A stretch of 64,000 bases of DNA from Pseudideonella sakaiensis (GCF_001293525.1 NZ_BBYR01000002.1:118932-182931); one strand, 5' to 3'. Positions 26,620 to 35,831 are shown, numbered from the stretch's first letter. Notes: a model not told the origin generated them from the letters alone. Program-made: numbers and translations.

Positions 26620-28317
26620 TCAGGGCACGGCCGCGAAGCGCAGCCCGAGCGCCGGATCGATCCAGGTGGCCCACAGGCCGCTGCCGATCGCCCGCAGCTG
26701 CAGCAGCGTGGCCTGCGGCGCCGCCGCATCGACGATCTGCGCGGCGACGCCGCCCGGGCCGAGTGCGCGCCCGATGAGCTGGTCGCCCAGCCGGGCCACC
26801 GCCACCCGGCGCGGGTGGGCCGGCGGCGAGAGCTGCCAGTCCTGGGCCGGCCGGCCGGCCGCGTCGACCGGCAGCGCGAAGCGGCCCTCGGCCACCGGCG
26901 CTCCGCCGGCCAGCGCGAGCCGGCGCAGCCGCAGCTGGGCCGGCGGGCCGGCGAGCCCGGCCAGCACGTCCACCGCGTCGGGGCCACCGAGGCCCTTCAG
27001 CGGGTCGAGTGCGAGCGCCACCACCGGCGCGGCGTCCTCGTCCAGCACCACCGGCGCCGCGGCCTGGCCGCTGGAGAAATCGACCACGCGCTGCACCACG
27101 CGCCAGCGGCCGGCGCGCGACTCGACGGTCACCAGGTCGAGCTTCAGCGGCGCGCCGGCCCCATGGAAGCGCACGGCCCAGCGTGCCGGGCCGGCGACGT
27201 CGTCGATCGGCACCGCGCGCACGCCGCTCTGGCCGCCCACCGCGAAGGCGGCCAGCACCAGCCGCAGGCGGCCGTCCGCGCCCTTGCCGAGCGCGACGAA
27301 GCTGGCCTGCTCGCGCCTCGCCTGCCAGCCGACCGGCGCCAGGTCGGCCACCGCGACGCCGAGCGGCAGCGGATCGATGCGCCGGAACACCGCGGCGCCC
27401 TGCACGATCGCGGCCGACAGCGCGGGCCCGCCCGGGCCCTGCTGCAGCACGCCGAGCCAGCGCGTGCCGTCGTCCGGACCGCCGCCCGGCGCCGTGTCGC
27501 CCGGCGACGGCAGGCCGGCAGCCACGGCCTGCACCGCGCCCGGCGCCGCGCCGCCGGGCACGTCGTGCCAGGGGCCATCGGCCGGCCGGTCCTCGCCGGC
27601 CACGCGCTGCAGCACCCGCGGCTGCGGCCCGCCGGACTCCAGCACGACCTGGCCGAAGCGCTCGTGGCGCGGCGAGGCGGCGGTGGCGAAGGACCGCACC
27701 ACCGGCGCGGCGAGTTCCAGCGCCACCGGTGCGGACGCGAGCCGCGGCGCGCCGGCCCGCGCCCAGGCCACCGACAGGGCATAGCGCCCCGGGCGCAGCG
27801 GCTCCACGCCGAGCGTCGCCAGGTCGGCCTCGTAGCGCCGCGTCGCGCCGGCCGCGAGCGGCGACAGCTGCACGCGGGCACTCGGCAGCGGGTCCATCAT
27901 CCGCTGGGTCTGCACCACGACCTGGCTGAGTGAATAGGCCCGGCCGCCCGGCGACTGCGGCTGCAGCACGAACTCGAAGGGCAGCTCGTCGTCCTGCGGC
28001 ACCTCGGCGCTGCCCGCGCCCGCGTTCTTCAGCACGACGGCCACCGGCAGGCTGGCGCCGGCCAGGTGCCGTCCCGGGGCCGGCTCAATCGACAGTTCGA
28101 GGGTCATGGACGCTCCAGGGGGCCGGGGGCTGCTGCGCGGTGGCGGCGACCCGGCCGGCAGGGATTCGGCCTGGGCGGCGGGCAGGGCGGCCGCCCACAG
28201 GCCGGCCAGCAGCAGCAGGGCGGCCCGGGCACGGCACCGGCGCCGATCGGCGTGCGCCGGCCGTGCCGGCCCGTGGCGGGCAGGCGCCTCCCGGGCCGCG
28301 GTGGCGAAAGGCAGCAT
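26620..28317 (-). CDS. Predicted exported protein with Ig-like N-terminal domain
   Basis: The 565-residue product is not assigned to a named family. From ATG 28317, residues 32-45 form a hydrophobic core (AALLLLAGLWAAAL) ending in AQA (48-50), a plausible Sec signal peptide although the n-region is long. A beta-sandwich-like domain follows (LELSIEPAPGR, LPVAVVLKNAG, LRPGRYALSVAWA, residues 70-185), then repeated beta-rich segments reminiscent of a propeller. An alternative ATG at 28107 has GGAG 5 bases upstream and would remove the signal, giving a 495-residue cytoplasmic protein. It is the last gene of the operon, 6 bases after the metalloprotease. An inhibitor or immunity role is a guess from position. 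Confidence 0.6.
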   Translation of the reverse strand: MLPFATAAREAPARHGPARPAHADRRRCRARAALLLLAGLWAAALPAAQAESLPAGSPPPRSSPRPPGASMTLELSIEPAPGRHLAGASLPVAVVLKNAGAGSAEVPQDDELPFEFVLQPQSPGGRAYSLSQVVVQTQRMMDPLPSARVQLSPLAAGATRRYEADLATLGVEPLRPGRYALSVAWARAGAPRLASAPVALELAAPVVRSFATAASPRHERFGQVVLESGGPQPRVLQRVAGEDRPADGPWHDVPGGAAPGAVQAVAAGLPSPGDTAPGGGPDDGTRWLGVLQQGPGGPALSAAIVQGAAVFRRIDPLPLGVAVADLAPVGWQARREQASFVALGKGADGRLRLVLAAFAVGGQSGVRAVPIDDVAGPARWAVRFHGAGAPLKLDLVTVESRAGRWRVVQRVVDFSSGQAAAPVVLDEDAAPVVALALDPLKGLGGPDAVDVLAGLAGPPAQLRLRRLALAGGAPVAEGRFALPVDAAGRPAQDWQLSPPAHPRRVAVARLGDQLIGRALGPGGVAAQIVDAAAPQATLLQLRAIGSGLWATWIDPALGLRFAAVP

Positions 28318-28323
28318 CGGGCA

Positions 28324-31300
28324 TCAGGCCTCGTTCCGGTCGGACGCCGGGTTGACCAGCGTGGAGACGCGCCAGCCGCGGTTGCGCAGCAGGCACTTGC
28401 CGCAGAAGCAGCCGAGCTCGCCGTACCAGGCGTCCGAGTAGCTCATGATGCAGCGGCGGTCCCAGCCGTTGGCGACGCCGCCCCCGTTGATGGCGCCCCA
28501 GCCGGTCTCGCGGGTGTTGGCCTGCGAATCGTGCAGCGTGGCCGCGGCGCCCGGCGCATTGGCCGCGTGCTCGCCGTGGCGGTGGTGCATCACCTCGTGG
28601 GCCCAGACGGCCTTCAGGCGGTCGATGCTCTCGCCCTGCCAGAACAGCCAGGTGGCGCCCAGCGCGCTGCCCACCGCCGGCAGCGGGATCGCGGTCATGT
28701 TGCGCGACCACTGGCCGGTGCTGCTGAGCGTGCCGCCGCAGCCCGCGGCCGGGCAGGCCTGGCCCTGCATGCGCGTGCCCGGGGCGGCCCCGCGCTCGAG
28801 GTAGACGTGGGTGTGCGACGGGGCGGCATTGCAGGCATAGGCCTGGTAGCAGCAGGCCTCGGACGCGACGAACTCCACCATCAGGTGCCCGCGCATGAAG
28901 CCCTTCTTCTCGATCTCCCGCACCAGCGCGGTGATCAGCGAGTAGCGGAACTTGCGCCAGGTGTGGTTGAAGATCAGTTCCTGCAGGTTGTTGACCACCG
29001 CCGCGCGGCCGGCCGGGTTCGGCACCACCGCGCTGGGCCAGGGCCAGCCCATGTCGGTGCGGCCGGCCCAGGGCCAGATCTGGTCGGTCTTCAGCGTCAT
29101 CCGCGACACGTCCTTCAGCGTCGCGTTGCTGACGTTGTTGCTGATGATGTTGTTGTAGCGGGTCCGGTGCGCCGCCACCGCCGGGTCGAAGACGTCGGTG
29201 GCGTTGAAGGTCTGGGGCGCGCCGCCCTCGTGGACGTAGTAGACGTGGGCGCCGCGGTAGTGGTTGCGGAACACGTCGATGAAGGACGAACCCCAGTTGC
29301 CGGTGGCCGCGCCCCAGCAGACGTAGCCGCGGAACGAGGTGCGCCGCCACAGCCGCAGCGCGGCGGTCTGCGCCTGCGGCGCCACCGGGTAGCGGGCCTT
29401 CAGCGCGTCGACGTTCGGGAAGGCGTAGTCGCCCGCCTTCTCGAAGCGCAGCTCCGCCCGCACCCGGTAGCCGTCGCCGGCGATGTTGGACGGGTGGAAG
29501 TAGGCGCCGGCGGTGCCGATGTGCGGGATGAACAGGTCGGTCTTGTCGCGCTGGCCGGCGCTCAGGTGGTCGTGCACCACCGTCATCACCGTCTCGACGG
29601 CGGCCACCGGCGCGGCGCGCCAGGGCGCCAGGCTCAGGTCCGCGGTGCCGAAGTGCTTCTCCGCGTGGCTCGCCAGCGAGGCTGGGCGCGTGCCGCCCAG
29701 CGCCTCCGGGCAGTTGGCATAGCGCAGCGCGCGGCCGACGCCCGGCGGCGTGTGCGTGGCCTGCTGCTGGTGCAGCGTGCTGCCGACGTGGTAGCGCGAG
29801 CGCACGTACTGCTTCACGTAGTCGGTCATGCCGGTGTCGATGGTCGACACGTCGGCGCCGGTCTCCTCGCAGCTCCAGTCGATGCGCAGCGGCCCGATCG
29901 CCCGCGCCATCGCCGCACGCTGCGCCGGATCGGCCATCGCCAGCCGGGCCTCGTCGAAGGGCGTGTCGAGCTCGTCGGCGCGGCCGAGCAGCGCCAGCCG
30001 CGCCTGCAGCGGAAGCCAGGGGCGGGCCACCGCCTGCGCGTCGGTGGCCACCTTCGCATCCGCCACGCTCATGCCGCCGCGGTAGTTCATCAGGCCGAAG
30101 GTGTTGGCCGCGGCATTGCCGGTGGTGTAGCTGGCGTTGGTGTCGTCGACAGTGGCGCCCGCGTCGGTGTAGTACTGGCGGTCGTCGACCCAGACCACCA
30201 GCTGCTGCGCCGGATCGCGCAGCCGGCGCTCGGCCTCGGCCGGCGTCAGGTCCGGCGCATCGCTGTTGCCCAGCACCAGCGCCGGGTCGCCGAACCAGGC
30301 CCGCTTGTCGCCGGCGCGGATCGTCGCGAGCGCCGTCGTCAGCTCACCGTTCTCGGCCACGTCGTTGCCGCCGTCGAGGTTCTGGCGGCGGAAGTTCGGC
30401 GCGGCCACCGAGCCGTCGGCCGGCACCGAGCGCTTGAACTCGCGGGTGGCGAGCTGGAAGTCGGCGGTGCCGGCGCCGCCGGCGGTCACTGGGCCCGGGT
30501 GGAAGCCGTACTCGGCCAGCTTCCAGCGGTTCCACAGCGCGTCGCCCTGCGCCGGCAGGTCGCCCGGCACCAGCGGGCCGAGACCGATCGCGAGGCCGGG
30601 GCGGGTGATCGTCGGGTCGCAGCGCAGGTCGCTCGGCGCATGGTTCTCGCGGTGCACGTAGAGCCGCACCTCGGTGTGCATCACCGCCAGCGCCAACCCC
30701 TCCGGCTCGCAGAAGGGCGTGTGCGCCTGCAGCCGCGCGCGGTAGGGCATGTCGGCCGGCACCAGCGTGTCGCCGCCGAGGCTGTTCTTCAGGCCGTCGG
30801 GGTACTTGCCGTCCCAGGCCTGCTCCTGCTTGCCGGACAGCCGCCCCTTGCCCAGCGGCTTCTGGTACACCACGCGGCCCTTGCCGTCGACGATCTCGAG
30901 CAGGCCCTCGGCGAGCCGGCCGGTGTTGCGCACCTCCCACTTGACCTTCAGCGAGTCGTCCTTCTTCTTCCGCACGAAGGTCGTCACCTTGTAGACGTAG
31001 GGTGCGCTGCGGAAGACCAGGTGCTTGTCCAGCACGGCGCTGTCGTCGTCGTGGCGGGTGCCGAAGCGGCCGTTCAGCAGGCCCGGCAGGTAGTCGCCGT
31101 TCCACAGCAGGCTCTGCGCCCCGGCGTCGAGCGCCGTGCCGGACAGCGCGGCCACGTGCACGCGGCGCCCGGTGGCGTCGAACACCTCCACCGCCCCCAG
31201 GTCGGCCTTCGCGGCATTGGTCCAGGCGATGCGCACGCCCCCGCCCTCGACGGTGCCGGTGGCCGCCGGCTCGCTCTTCGTCTCCTCCCACTGCGGCCAG

Positions 31301-32076
31301 AAGGGCTCGAGCACCAGGTGCGCGGTCTTGTCGCCGTCGGCCTTGTGGTAGCGGAAGTGCGCGGTGTACGGCGAGAAGGCGACGTTGATGTGGCGCTTCG
31401 CGGCCGTGCCGGTCTTGCGGCCGAGCATGCCCTGCGTGGTGGTGACCTCGCCCTTCCAGCCGTCGCCCGGCAGGCCGTGGCTGCTGCGCTCGGCGCTCTG
31501 CGAGGCCAGGTCGGTGATGGTGACCGGCACGTCGACCAGCGCCGCCGGGTCGCCGAAGCTGCCGAAACCGCGGTTCCAGTCGGTGGCGTCGCAGTACTGG
31601 TTCGCGTAGACCTCGAAGGAGAGCTTGTCGGCCCGGCTGCCCTCGCCCTGCAGTTCGTAGCGGACGGCGCACTGCTCCTGCTCGGGGATGAACCACTTGT
31701 CGAGCTCGAGGATGCGCACCGCGTTCGCCGGCTTCAGCGGGTTCACGTTGACGGTGTGCGTCTGCTGGGTGGATAGGCCGTCCTTCTCCCAGGCCTTCGG
31801 GATCTTCAGCTTCGGGGCCAGGTCGGCGTCGGGCTGCAGCTTGAGCTGCTCGGGCGTGCCCTCGAGGGCCGGGTCGGCCAGCGTCGCCAGCGCCACGCCC
31901 ACCGTCTCGCACAGCGCGCGGCGCACCTCGGCGGGCCGGGCCGTGCCGAAGTTGTAGAGCGCCAGGGTCTTCCAGCCCAGGGCCGGGCACTTGGCGGCCG
32001 CGATCGATGCCAGCGTGTCGCCGGCGGCGACCGCGTGCTCCTCGGCCTGGCTGCGCTCCTGGATGATCAGCGGCAT
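28324..32076 (-). CDS. LysM/FlgD-like/metzincin-type metalloprotease, putative effector
   Basis: This is a 1250-residue multidomain protein. Residues 13-60 resemble a LysM module (HAVAAGDTLASIAAAKCP, LALYNFGTARP). About 275-475 holds two FlgD-like Ig repeats (IAWTNAAKADLGAVEVFDA, LLWNGDYLPG, EQAWDGKYPDG). The C-terminus has HEVMHHRHGEH (His1160, Glu1161, His1164, His1170) and, 41 residues on, CIMSYSD (Met1211). This is an extended zinc site plus Met-turn as in metzincins, with the Gly one position later than HExxHxxGxxH. A Cys-rich end follows (ELGCFCGKC). No Sec signal is visible. The middle (about 480-1150) is unrecognised. Neighbouring beta-sandwich and small helical genes resemble accessory genes of contractile-injection effectors; that route is inferred. 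Confidence 0.7.
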   Translation of the reverse strand: MPLIIQERSQAEEHAVAAGDTLASIAAAKCPALGWKTLALYNFGTARPAEVRRALCETVGVALATLADPALEGTPEQLKLQPDADLAPKLKIPKAWEKDGLSTQQTHTVNVNPLKPANAVRILELDKWFIPEQEQCAVRYELQGEGSRADKLSFEVYANQYCDATDWNRGFGSFGDPAALVDVPVTITDLASQSAERSSHGLPGDGWKGEVTTTQGMLGRKTGTAAKRHINVAFSPYTAHFRYHKADGDKTAHLVLEPFWPQWEETKSEPAATGTVEGGGVRIAWTNAAKADLGAVEVFDATGRRVHVAALSGTALDAGAQSLLWNGDYLPGLLNGRFGTRHDDDSAVLDKHLVFRSAPYVYKVTTFVRKKKDDSLKVKWEVRNTGRLAEGLLEIVDGKGRVVYQKPLGKGRLSGKQEQAWDGKYPDGLKNSLGGDTLVPADMPYRARLQAHTPFCEPEGLALAVMHTEVRLYVHRENHAPSDLRCDPTITRPGLAIGLGPLVPGDLPAQGDALWNRWKLAEYGFHPGPVTAGGAGTADFQLATREFKRSVPADGSVAAPNFRRQNLDGGNDVAENGELTTALATIRAGDKRAWFGDPALVLGNSDAPDLTPAEAERRLRDPAQQLVVWVDDRQYYTDAGATVDDTNASYTTGNAAANTFGLMNYRGGMSVADAKVATDAQAVARPWLPLQARLALLGRADELDTPFDEARLAMADPAQRAAMARAIGPLRIDWSCEETGADVSTIDTGMTDYVKQYVRSRYHVGSTLHQQQATHTPPGVGRALRYANCPEALGGTRPASLASHAEKHFGTADLSLAPWRAAPVAAVETVMTVVHDHLSAGQRDKTDLFIPHIGTAGAYFHPSNIAGDGYRVRAELRFEKAGDYAFPNVDALKARYPVAPQAQTAALRLWRRTSFRGYVCWGAATGNWGSSFIDVFRNHYRGAHVYYVHEGGAPQTFNATDVFDPAVAAHRTRYNNIISNNVSNATLKDVSRMTLKTDQIWPWAGRTDMGWPWPSAVVPNPAGRAAVVNNLQELIFNHTWRKFRYSLITALVREIEKKGFMRGHLMVEFVASEACCYQAYACNAAPSHTHVYLERGAAPGTRMQGQACPAAGCGGTLSSTGQWSRNMTAIPLPAVGSALGATWLFWQGESIDRLKAVWAHEVMHHRHGEHAANAPGAAATLHDSQANTRETGWGAINGGGVANGWDRRCIMSYSDAWYGELGCFCGKCLLRNRGWRVSTLVNPASDRNEA

Positions 32077-32115
32077 CGCACCTTCCCTCGGGTCCGCCGG
32101 CGGGCGCGCAGCCGC

Positions 32116-32931
32116 TCAGGCACTCTGGACATCCACCACCTCGTACAGCGTGTCCTCGTCGGCCGTGCGCAGCTCGAGCAGCTTGCAGGTGGCGGGCCGC
32201 TTGCGCAGCGCGATGCGGCACGGCGACTTGCCGTCGGTGCTGCCCTTCAGCTCCGGCTGCACGGCGGTCCTGGCCTTGATCTCGACCGAGGCCAGGTCCG
32301 CGTTCGCCACCTTGTCGTGCACCACGAACGCGACCCAGCTCTTCGGCGGCAGCGGGATGGTGACCGTCACGCTGCCGCCCTCGGGCACCGTGCCGACGCC
32401 GAGCCGGGTCGGGTCGACCGCGTCGTACAGCGCATCGTCGCCGCTGGCGGTGACCACGTAGCGGCCGGGCAGCACCTTGAGGAAGTCGTGGCTGCCGGCG
32501 CTGCCGTCCCAGCTGATCGACTGCGGACCCTCGGTGCCCGAGATGCGCGCGCGCTGCACCAGCGCGCCGCTGAGCTCGTCGATCACGCGCACGATCAGCG
32601 TGCCCGTCGGGTGCGCCTTCGCGTTGCCGAGCGACAGCGCATCCGCCGACACCGACAGCCCGCCGCCATAGGGCAGCAGCGTCCAGTCCTTCTTCGGGAT
32701 CGTGACGGTGAAGGTGTAGCTGCCGGGCGTCAGGCCCTTGAACTCGGCCCAGCCGGTGGCGTCGGTGGTCTTCGCGCCGGGCGTCGGGCCCTTCAGGTCG
32801 ACCTGGGCGCCGGCGATCATCTCCTTGATGTCCGAGCGCTCGACGGTGACCAGGATCTCGCCGGTGCAGGGCTTGCACTTGCGGACGGCGCGGCCGCCGC
32901 TGCTGCCGGTGCCGCTGTCCTCGCCGCTCAC
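32116..32931 (-). CDS. Carboxypeptidase-regulatory/Cna-B-like repeat protein
   Basis: The 271-residue protein starts at GTG 32931, overlapping the upstream stop as GTGA. After a Gly/Ser-rich N-terminus with CKPC, three beta-sandwich units can be seen: ILVTVERSDIKEMIAGAQVD to GSYTFTVTIP (25-85), TLIVRVIDELSGALVQRARI to LPGRYVVTASG (105-170) and PKSWVAFVVHDKVANADLAS to the C-terminus (190-265). The pattern of a Gly-rich turn, LxPGxYxxxV and short strands is that of carboxypeptidase-regulatory-like or Cna-B folds. It has no signal peptide. Such proteins often sit beside large secreted toxins and may act as adaptors; here it is the second gene of the operon, 39 bases ahead of the metalloprotease. 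Confidence 0.65.
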   Translation of the reverse strand: MSGEDSGTGSSGGRAVRKCKPCTGEILVTVERSDIKEMIAGAQVDLKGPTPGAKTTDATGWAEFKGLTPGSYTFTVTIPKKDWTLLPYGGGLSVSADALSLGNAKAHPTGTLIVRVIDELSGALVQRARISGTEGPQSISWDGSAGSHDFLKVLPGRYVVTASGDDALYDAVDPTRLGVGTVPEGGSVTVTIPLPPKSWVAFVVHDKVANADLASVEIKARTAVQPELKGSTDGKSPCRIALRKRPATCKLLELRTADEDTLYEVVDVQSA

Positions 32932-33392
32932 GCGAAGGCCTCGTGCAGCGCGGCCAGGTCCTCGGCCAGGCGGCGCGCCGCGCGCCCCCAGCTGCCAGGC
33001 GGCAGGCGGGCCGCGCCCTCGGCGGCGCGGCCGTCCTCGTCGCGCACCGCCGCCAGGCGGGCGCGGATCCAGCCCAGGCGGGTGGTCGGCGTCGAGGCGG
33101 GCCGCTGCAGCGCCTCCTGGGCCCAGGGCGACAGCAGGTCGGGCACCAGCGGGCGGCAGCGGCTGGCCGCGTGCAGCATCGTCACCTGCGCGACGTGGGC
33201 CTCGCTGTCCATGCCCAGGCGCTCGGCCAGCGCCAGCCCTTCACGCACCAGGGCCTGCAGCCGCGCCGCGGCGACCGGCGGGTCCCCGGGGCCGGCCAGG
33301 CGCTCGGCGACCGCGTCCAGCAGCTGGCGCTCGAAGCGCCGTTCGGCGTCGAGGGCGAATCCATCCAGCTGGTGCGCTTGCAGTTGGAGCAT
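32928..33392 (-). CDS. Small helical protein, possible effector-cluster accessory
   Basis: A 154-residue, mainly helical protein that I cannot place in a named family. It opens LQLQAHQLDGFALDAERRFE, has ARLQALVREGLALAERLGMD, then AHVAQVTMLHAASRCRPLVP and PTTRLGWIRARLAA. The layout, with an N-terminal L-x-x-xQ-x-x-F-x-x-x-A-x-x-x-F-E helix and a central V-R-x-G-x-x-x-A-x-x-x-G region, recalls small proteins common next to type VI secretion effectors. That resemblance is from memory and unproven. It is the first gene of the four-gene operon, just behind a well-formed promoter, and overlaps the next gene by 4 bases. Confidence 0.55.
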   Translation of the reverse strand: MLQLQAHQLDGFALDAERRFERQLLDAVAERLAGPGDPPVAAARLQALVREGLALAERLGMDSEAHVAQVTMLHAASRCRPLVPDLLSPWAQEALQRPASTPTTRLGWIRARLAAVRDEDGRAAEGAARLPPGSWGRAARRLAEDLAALHEAFA

Positions 33393-33446
33393 GGTCGCTC
33401 GGCAGGCCCGGGCGGCGCGGTCGCGCCCGACAACCGGGTGGCGGCG

Positions 33447-33475
33447 ATCCTAGGCGGGCCGCGGCGGGCTGGCAA
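33447..33475 (-). promoter_or_regulatory. Promoter of the metalloprotease operon
   Basis: On the minus strand TTGCCA (33475-33470), a 17-base spacer and TAGGAT (33452-33447) form a sigma-70-type promoter. The predicted start near 33440 leaves a leader of about 48 bases. It lies in the 173-base gap behind lysS, so the operon need not depend on lysS transcription. Confidence 0.6.
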
Positions 33476-33565
33476 TCCCGCGGCGCGGCCCGGCGGGCGG
33501 CGGCGTGACCGAATGCGCGTCCACGCGCGGCGCGGCGGCCTGCGGGCGGGCCGGCCCGCCGGACA

Positions 33566-35137
33566 TCACTCCTTGCGCAGCGCCGGGAAGAGCAGCACGT
33601 CGCGGATGCTCGGGCTGTCGGTCAGCAGCATGATCAGCCGGTCGATGCCGATGCCGCAGCCGCCGGCCGGCGGCATGCCGACCTCGAGCGCGCGGATGTA
33701 GTCGGCGTCGTAGAACATCGCCTCCTCGTCGCCGGCGTCCTTGTTCGCCACCTGGGCGCGGAAGCGCGCCGCCTGGTCCTCGGCGTCGTTCAGCTCGGAG
33801 AAGCCGTTGGCGATCTCGCGGCCGGTGCAGAACAGCTCGAAGCGCTCGGTCACGCCCGGGTCCGTGTCCGACGCGCGCGCCAGCGGGCTGACCTCGACCG
33901 GGTAGTCGATGATGAAGGTCGGCTGCCACAGCTGCGCCTCGACGACGGCCTCGAACAGGCCGAACTGCAGCTCGGCCAGCGTCCAGTGCGCGGGCGCCTC
34001 CTCGCCGGCTTCGCGCAGCCTTTCGCGCAGCCGGGCCGGGTCGCGGGTCTCGGCCTCGGCAAGGCCGGCGTGGGCCACCAGCGACTGCGGCACGGTCAGG
34101 CGGGCGAAGGGCTGGTCCAGGTGCACCGGGCGGCCGGCATAGCTCAGCGCGGCCGAGCCGGTGGCCGCGCGCGCGGCGTGGCGCAGCAGCTGCTCGGTGA
34201 AGTCCATCAGGTCGCGGTGGTTCCAGTAGGCCGCGTAGAACTCCATCATCGTGAACTCGGGGTTGTGCCGGACCGACACCCCCTCGTTGCGGAAGTTGCG
34301 GTTGATCTCGAACACCCGCTCGAAGCCGCCCACCACCAGGCGCTTCAGGTACAGCTCCGGCGCGATGCGCAGGTACATGTCCTGGTCGAGCGCGTTGTGG
34401 TGGGTCACGAAGGGCCGCGCGTTCGCACCGCCCGGGATCGGGTGCAGCATCGGCGTCTCGACCTCGAGGAAGCCGTGCTCGACCATGTACTGGCGCAGCG
34501 ACGAGATCGCCTTGCTGCGCGCGACGAAGCGTGCGCGCGCATCCTCGTCGGTGATCAGGTCGACGTAGCGCTGGCGGTACTTCTGCTCCTGGTCGCTCAT
34601 GCCGTGGAACTTGTCCGGCAGCGGGCGCAGGCTCTTGGTCAGCAGGCGCAGCGTGGTCACGCGCACCGACAGCTCGCCGGTGCGGGTCTTGAACAGCGTG
34701 CCCTCGGCGCCGAGGATGTCGCCCAGGTCGAGGTGCTTGAAACGCTCGTAGGCGGCCTCGCCGATGCCGTCCTTCGTCACGAACAGCTGGATCCGCCCGC
34801 TGCCGTCCTGCAGCGTGCAGAAGCTCGCCTTGCCCATCAGGCGCTTGAGCATCATGCGCCCGCCCAGCGACACCGCGATCGCCTGCGGTTCCAGCGCCTC
34901 GTTGTCCAGGCCGCCCCAGCGCTGCTGCAGCTCGAGGGCGTGGTGCGTCGGCTTGAAGTCGTTCGGGAAGGCCACGCCCTCGCGGCGGATTGCCGCGAGC
35001 TTCTCGCGCCGCTCGGCGATCAGCGGGCTGGTGTCGTCAGAGGCCGGCGCCGCAGCCGGCGCAGCCGGCGCGTCCGGCGCATCCGGGGCAGCTGCGGGGG
35101 CGGGGCGGGCGTCGGGGGCGGGCGGTTGGGCGGTCAT
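33566..35137 (-). CDS. lysS: Lysine--tRNA ligase, class II
   Basis: The 523-residue LysRS has an OB-fold anticodon-binding domain ([33 protein letters not shown]) and a class II core: [10 protein letters not shown], motif 2 with [20 protein letters not shown] and motif 3 with [15 protein letters not shown]. It charges tRNA-Lys. ATG 35137 is chosen; a frame-open extension of 22 codons upstream overlaps the divergent gene's region. Residues 3-35 are an Ala/Pro/Asp-rich stretch not present in E. coli LysS, probably disordered. A minus-strand TAGAAT at 35169-35164 may be its -10. Confidence 0.96.
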   Translation of the reverse strand: MTAQPPAPDARPAPAAAPDAPDAPAAPAAAPASDDTSPLIAERREKLAAIRREGVAFPNDFKPTHHALELQQRWGGLDNEALEPQAIAVSLGGRMMLKRLMGKASFCTLQDGSGRIQLFVTKDGIGEAAYERFKHLDLGDILGAEGTLFKTRTGELSVRVTTLRLLTKSLRPLPDKFHGMSDQEQKYRQRYVDLITDEDARARFVARSKAISSLRQYMVEHGFLEVETPMLHPIPGGANARPFVTHHNALDQDMYLRIAPELYLKRLVVGGFERVFEINRNFRNEGVSVRHNPEFTMMEFYAAYWNHRDLMDFTEQLLRHAARAATGSAALSYAGRPVHLDQPFARLTVPQSLVAHAGLAEAETRDPARLRERLREAGEEAPAHWTLAELQFGLFEAVVEAQLWQPTFIIDYPVEVSPLARASDTDPGVTERFELFCTGREIANGFSELNDAEDQAARFRAQVANKDAGDEEAMFYDADYIRALEVGMPPAGGCGIGIDRLIMLLTDSPSIRDVLLFPALRKE

Positions 35138-35201
35138 GGGGGCGGTCGCTGGTCGAACCGGCGATTCTAGGAAGTCCGCCGGCGCGCGAGAATCGCGCCC
35201 C

Positions 35202-35831
35202 ATGCCGATCCCGCCGCCCCCGGACGAGGCGCCGCCGCGTGCCCTGTCGCGCCCCCCCGAGCGCCGTTTCGCGCGCCGTTTCGCGCGTCGCTTCCCGCAC
35301 GCGGCCGGCCAGCTCTACTACCTCGCGCTCGCCGCGATCAATGCGCTGCATGGGCTGCTGCCCTTCGCGCTGCGGCCGCTGCTGTACCGGGCCTGCGGCT
35401 ACGCGGTCGAGCCGGGCGCGGCGGTGCAGGGCGGGGTGCGCTTCTTCCACGTCGGGCGGCTGCGCATCGGCGCGGGCAGCCGGGTCAACCGCGGCGTCTA
35501 CCTCGACAACCGCGCCGGCCTGACGATCGGCCGCCACGTGTCGATCGCGCACGATTGCCGGCTCTACACCCTCGGGCACGACATCCGCGACCCCGGCTTC
35601 GCGCCGCGCGGCCGCCCGGTGGTGGTGGAGGACCACGCGGTGCTGTTCGCCGGCGCGATGCTGATGCCCGGCGTCACGGTCGGCCGCGGCGCGGTGGTGA
35701 TGGCCGGCGCGGTGGTGACGCACGACGTGCCGCCGGGCCGGGTGGTCGGCGGCAACCCGGCGCGCGACCTCGGCGAGCGCGGCCTGGACCCGGCCTACCG
35801 GCTGGACGGCCGCTACTGGTTCGCGCATTGA
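35202..35831 (+). CDS. Hexapeptide-repeat acyltransferase (WbbJ/Maa type)
   Basis: The 209-residue protein has a left-handed beta-helix C-terminal half with hexapeptide repeats ([73 protein letters not shown]) and the catalytic-type His of TLGHDIRDP. The ending [14 protein letters not shown] is typical of sugar O-acetyltransferases. It presumably acetylates a sugar of the polysaccharide made by this cluster. GAGAAT at 35188-35193 is 8 bases before the ATG. It opens the surface-polysaccharide cluster and its stop overlaps the next gene's TTG start. Confidence 0.85.
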   Translation: MPIPPPPDEAPPRALSRPPERRFARRFARRFPHAAGQLYYLALAAINALHGLLPFALRPLLYRACGYAVEPGAAVQGGVRFFHVGRLRIGAGSRVNRGVYLDNRAGLTIGRHVSIAHDCRLYTLGHDIRDPGFAPRGRPVVVEDHAVLFAGAMLMPGVTVGRGAVVMAGAVVTHDVPPGRVVGGNPARDLGERGLDPAYRLDGRYWFAH

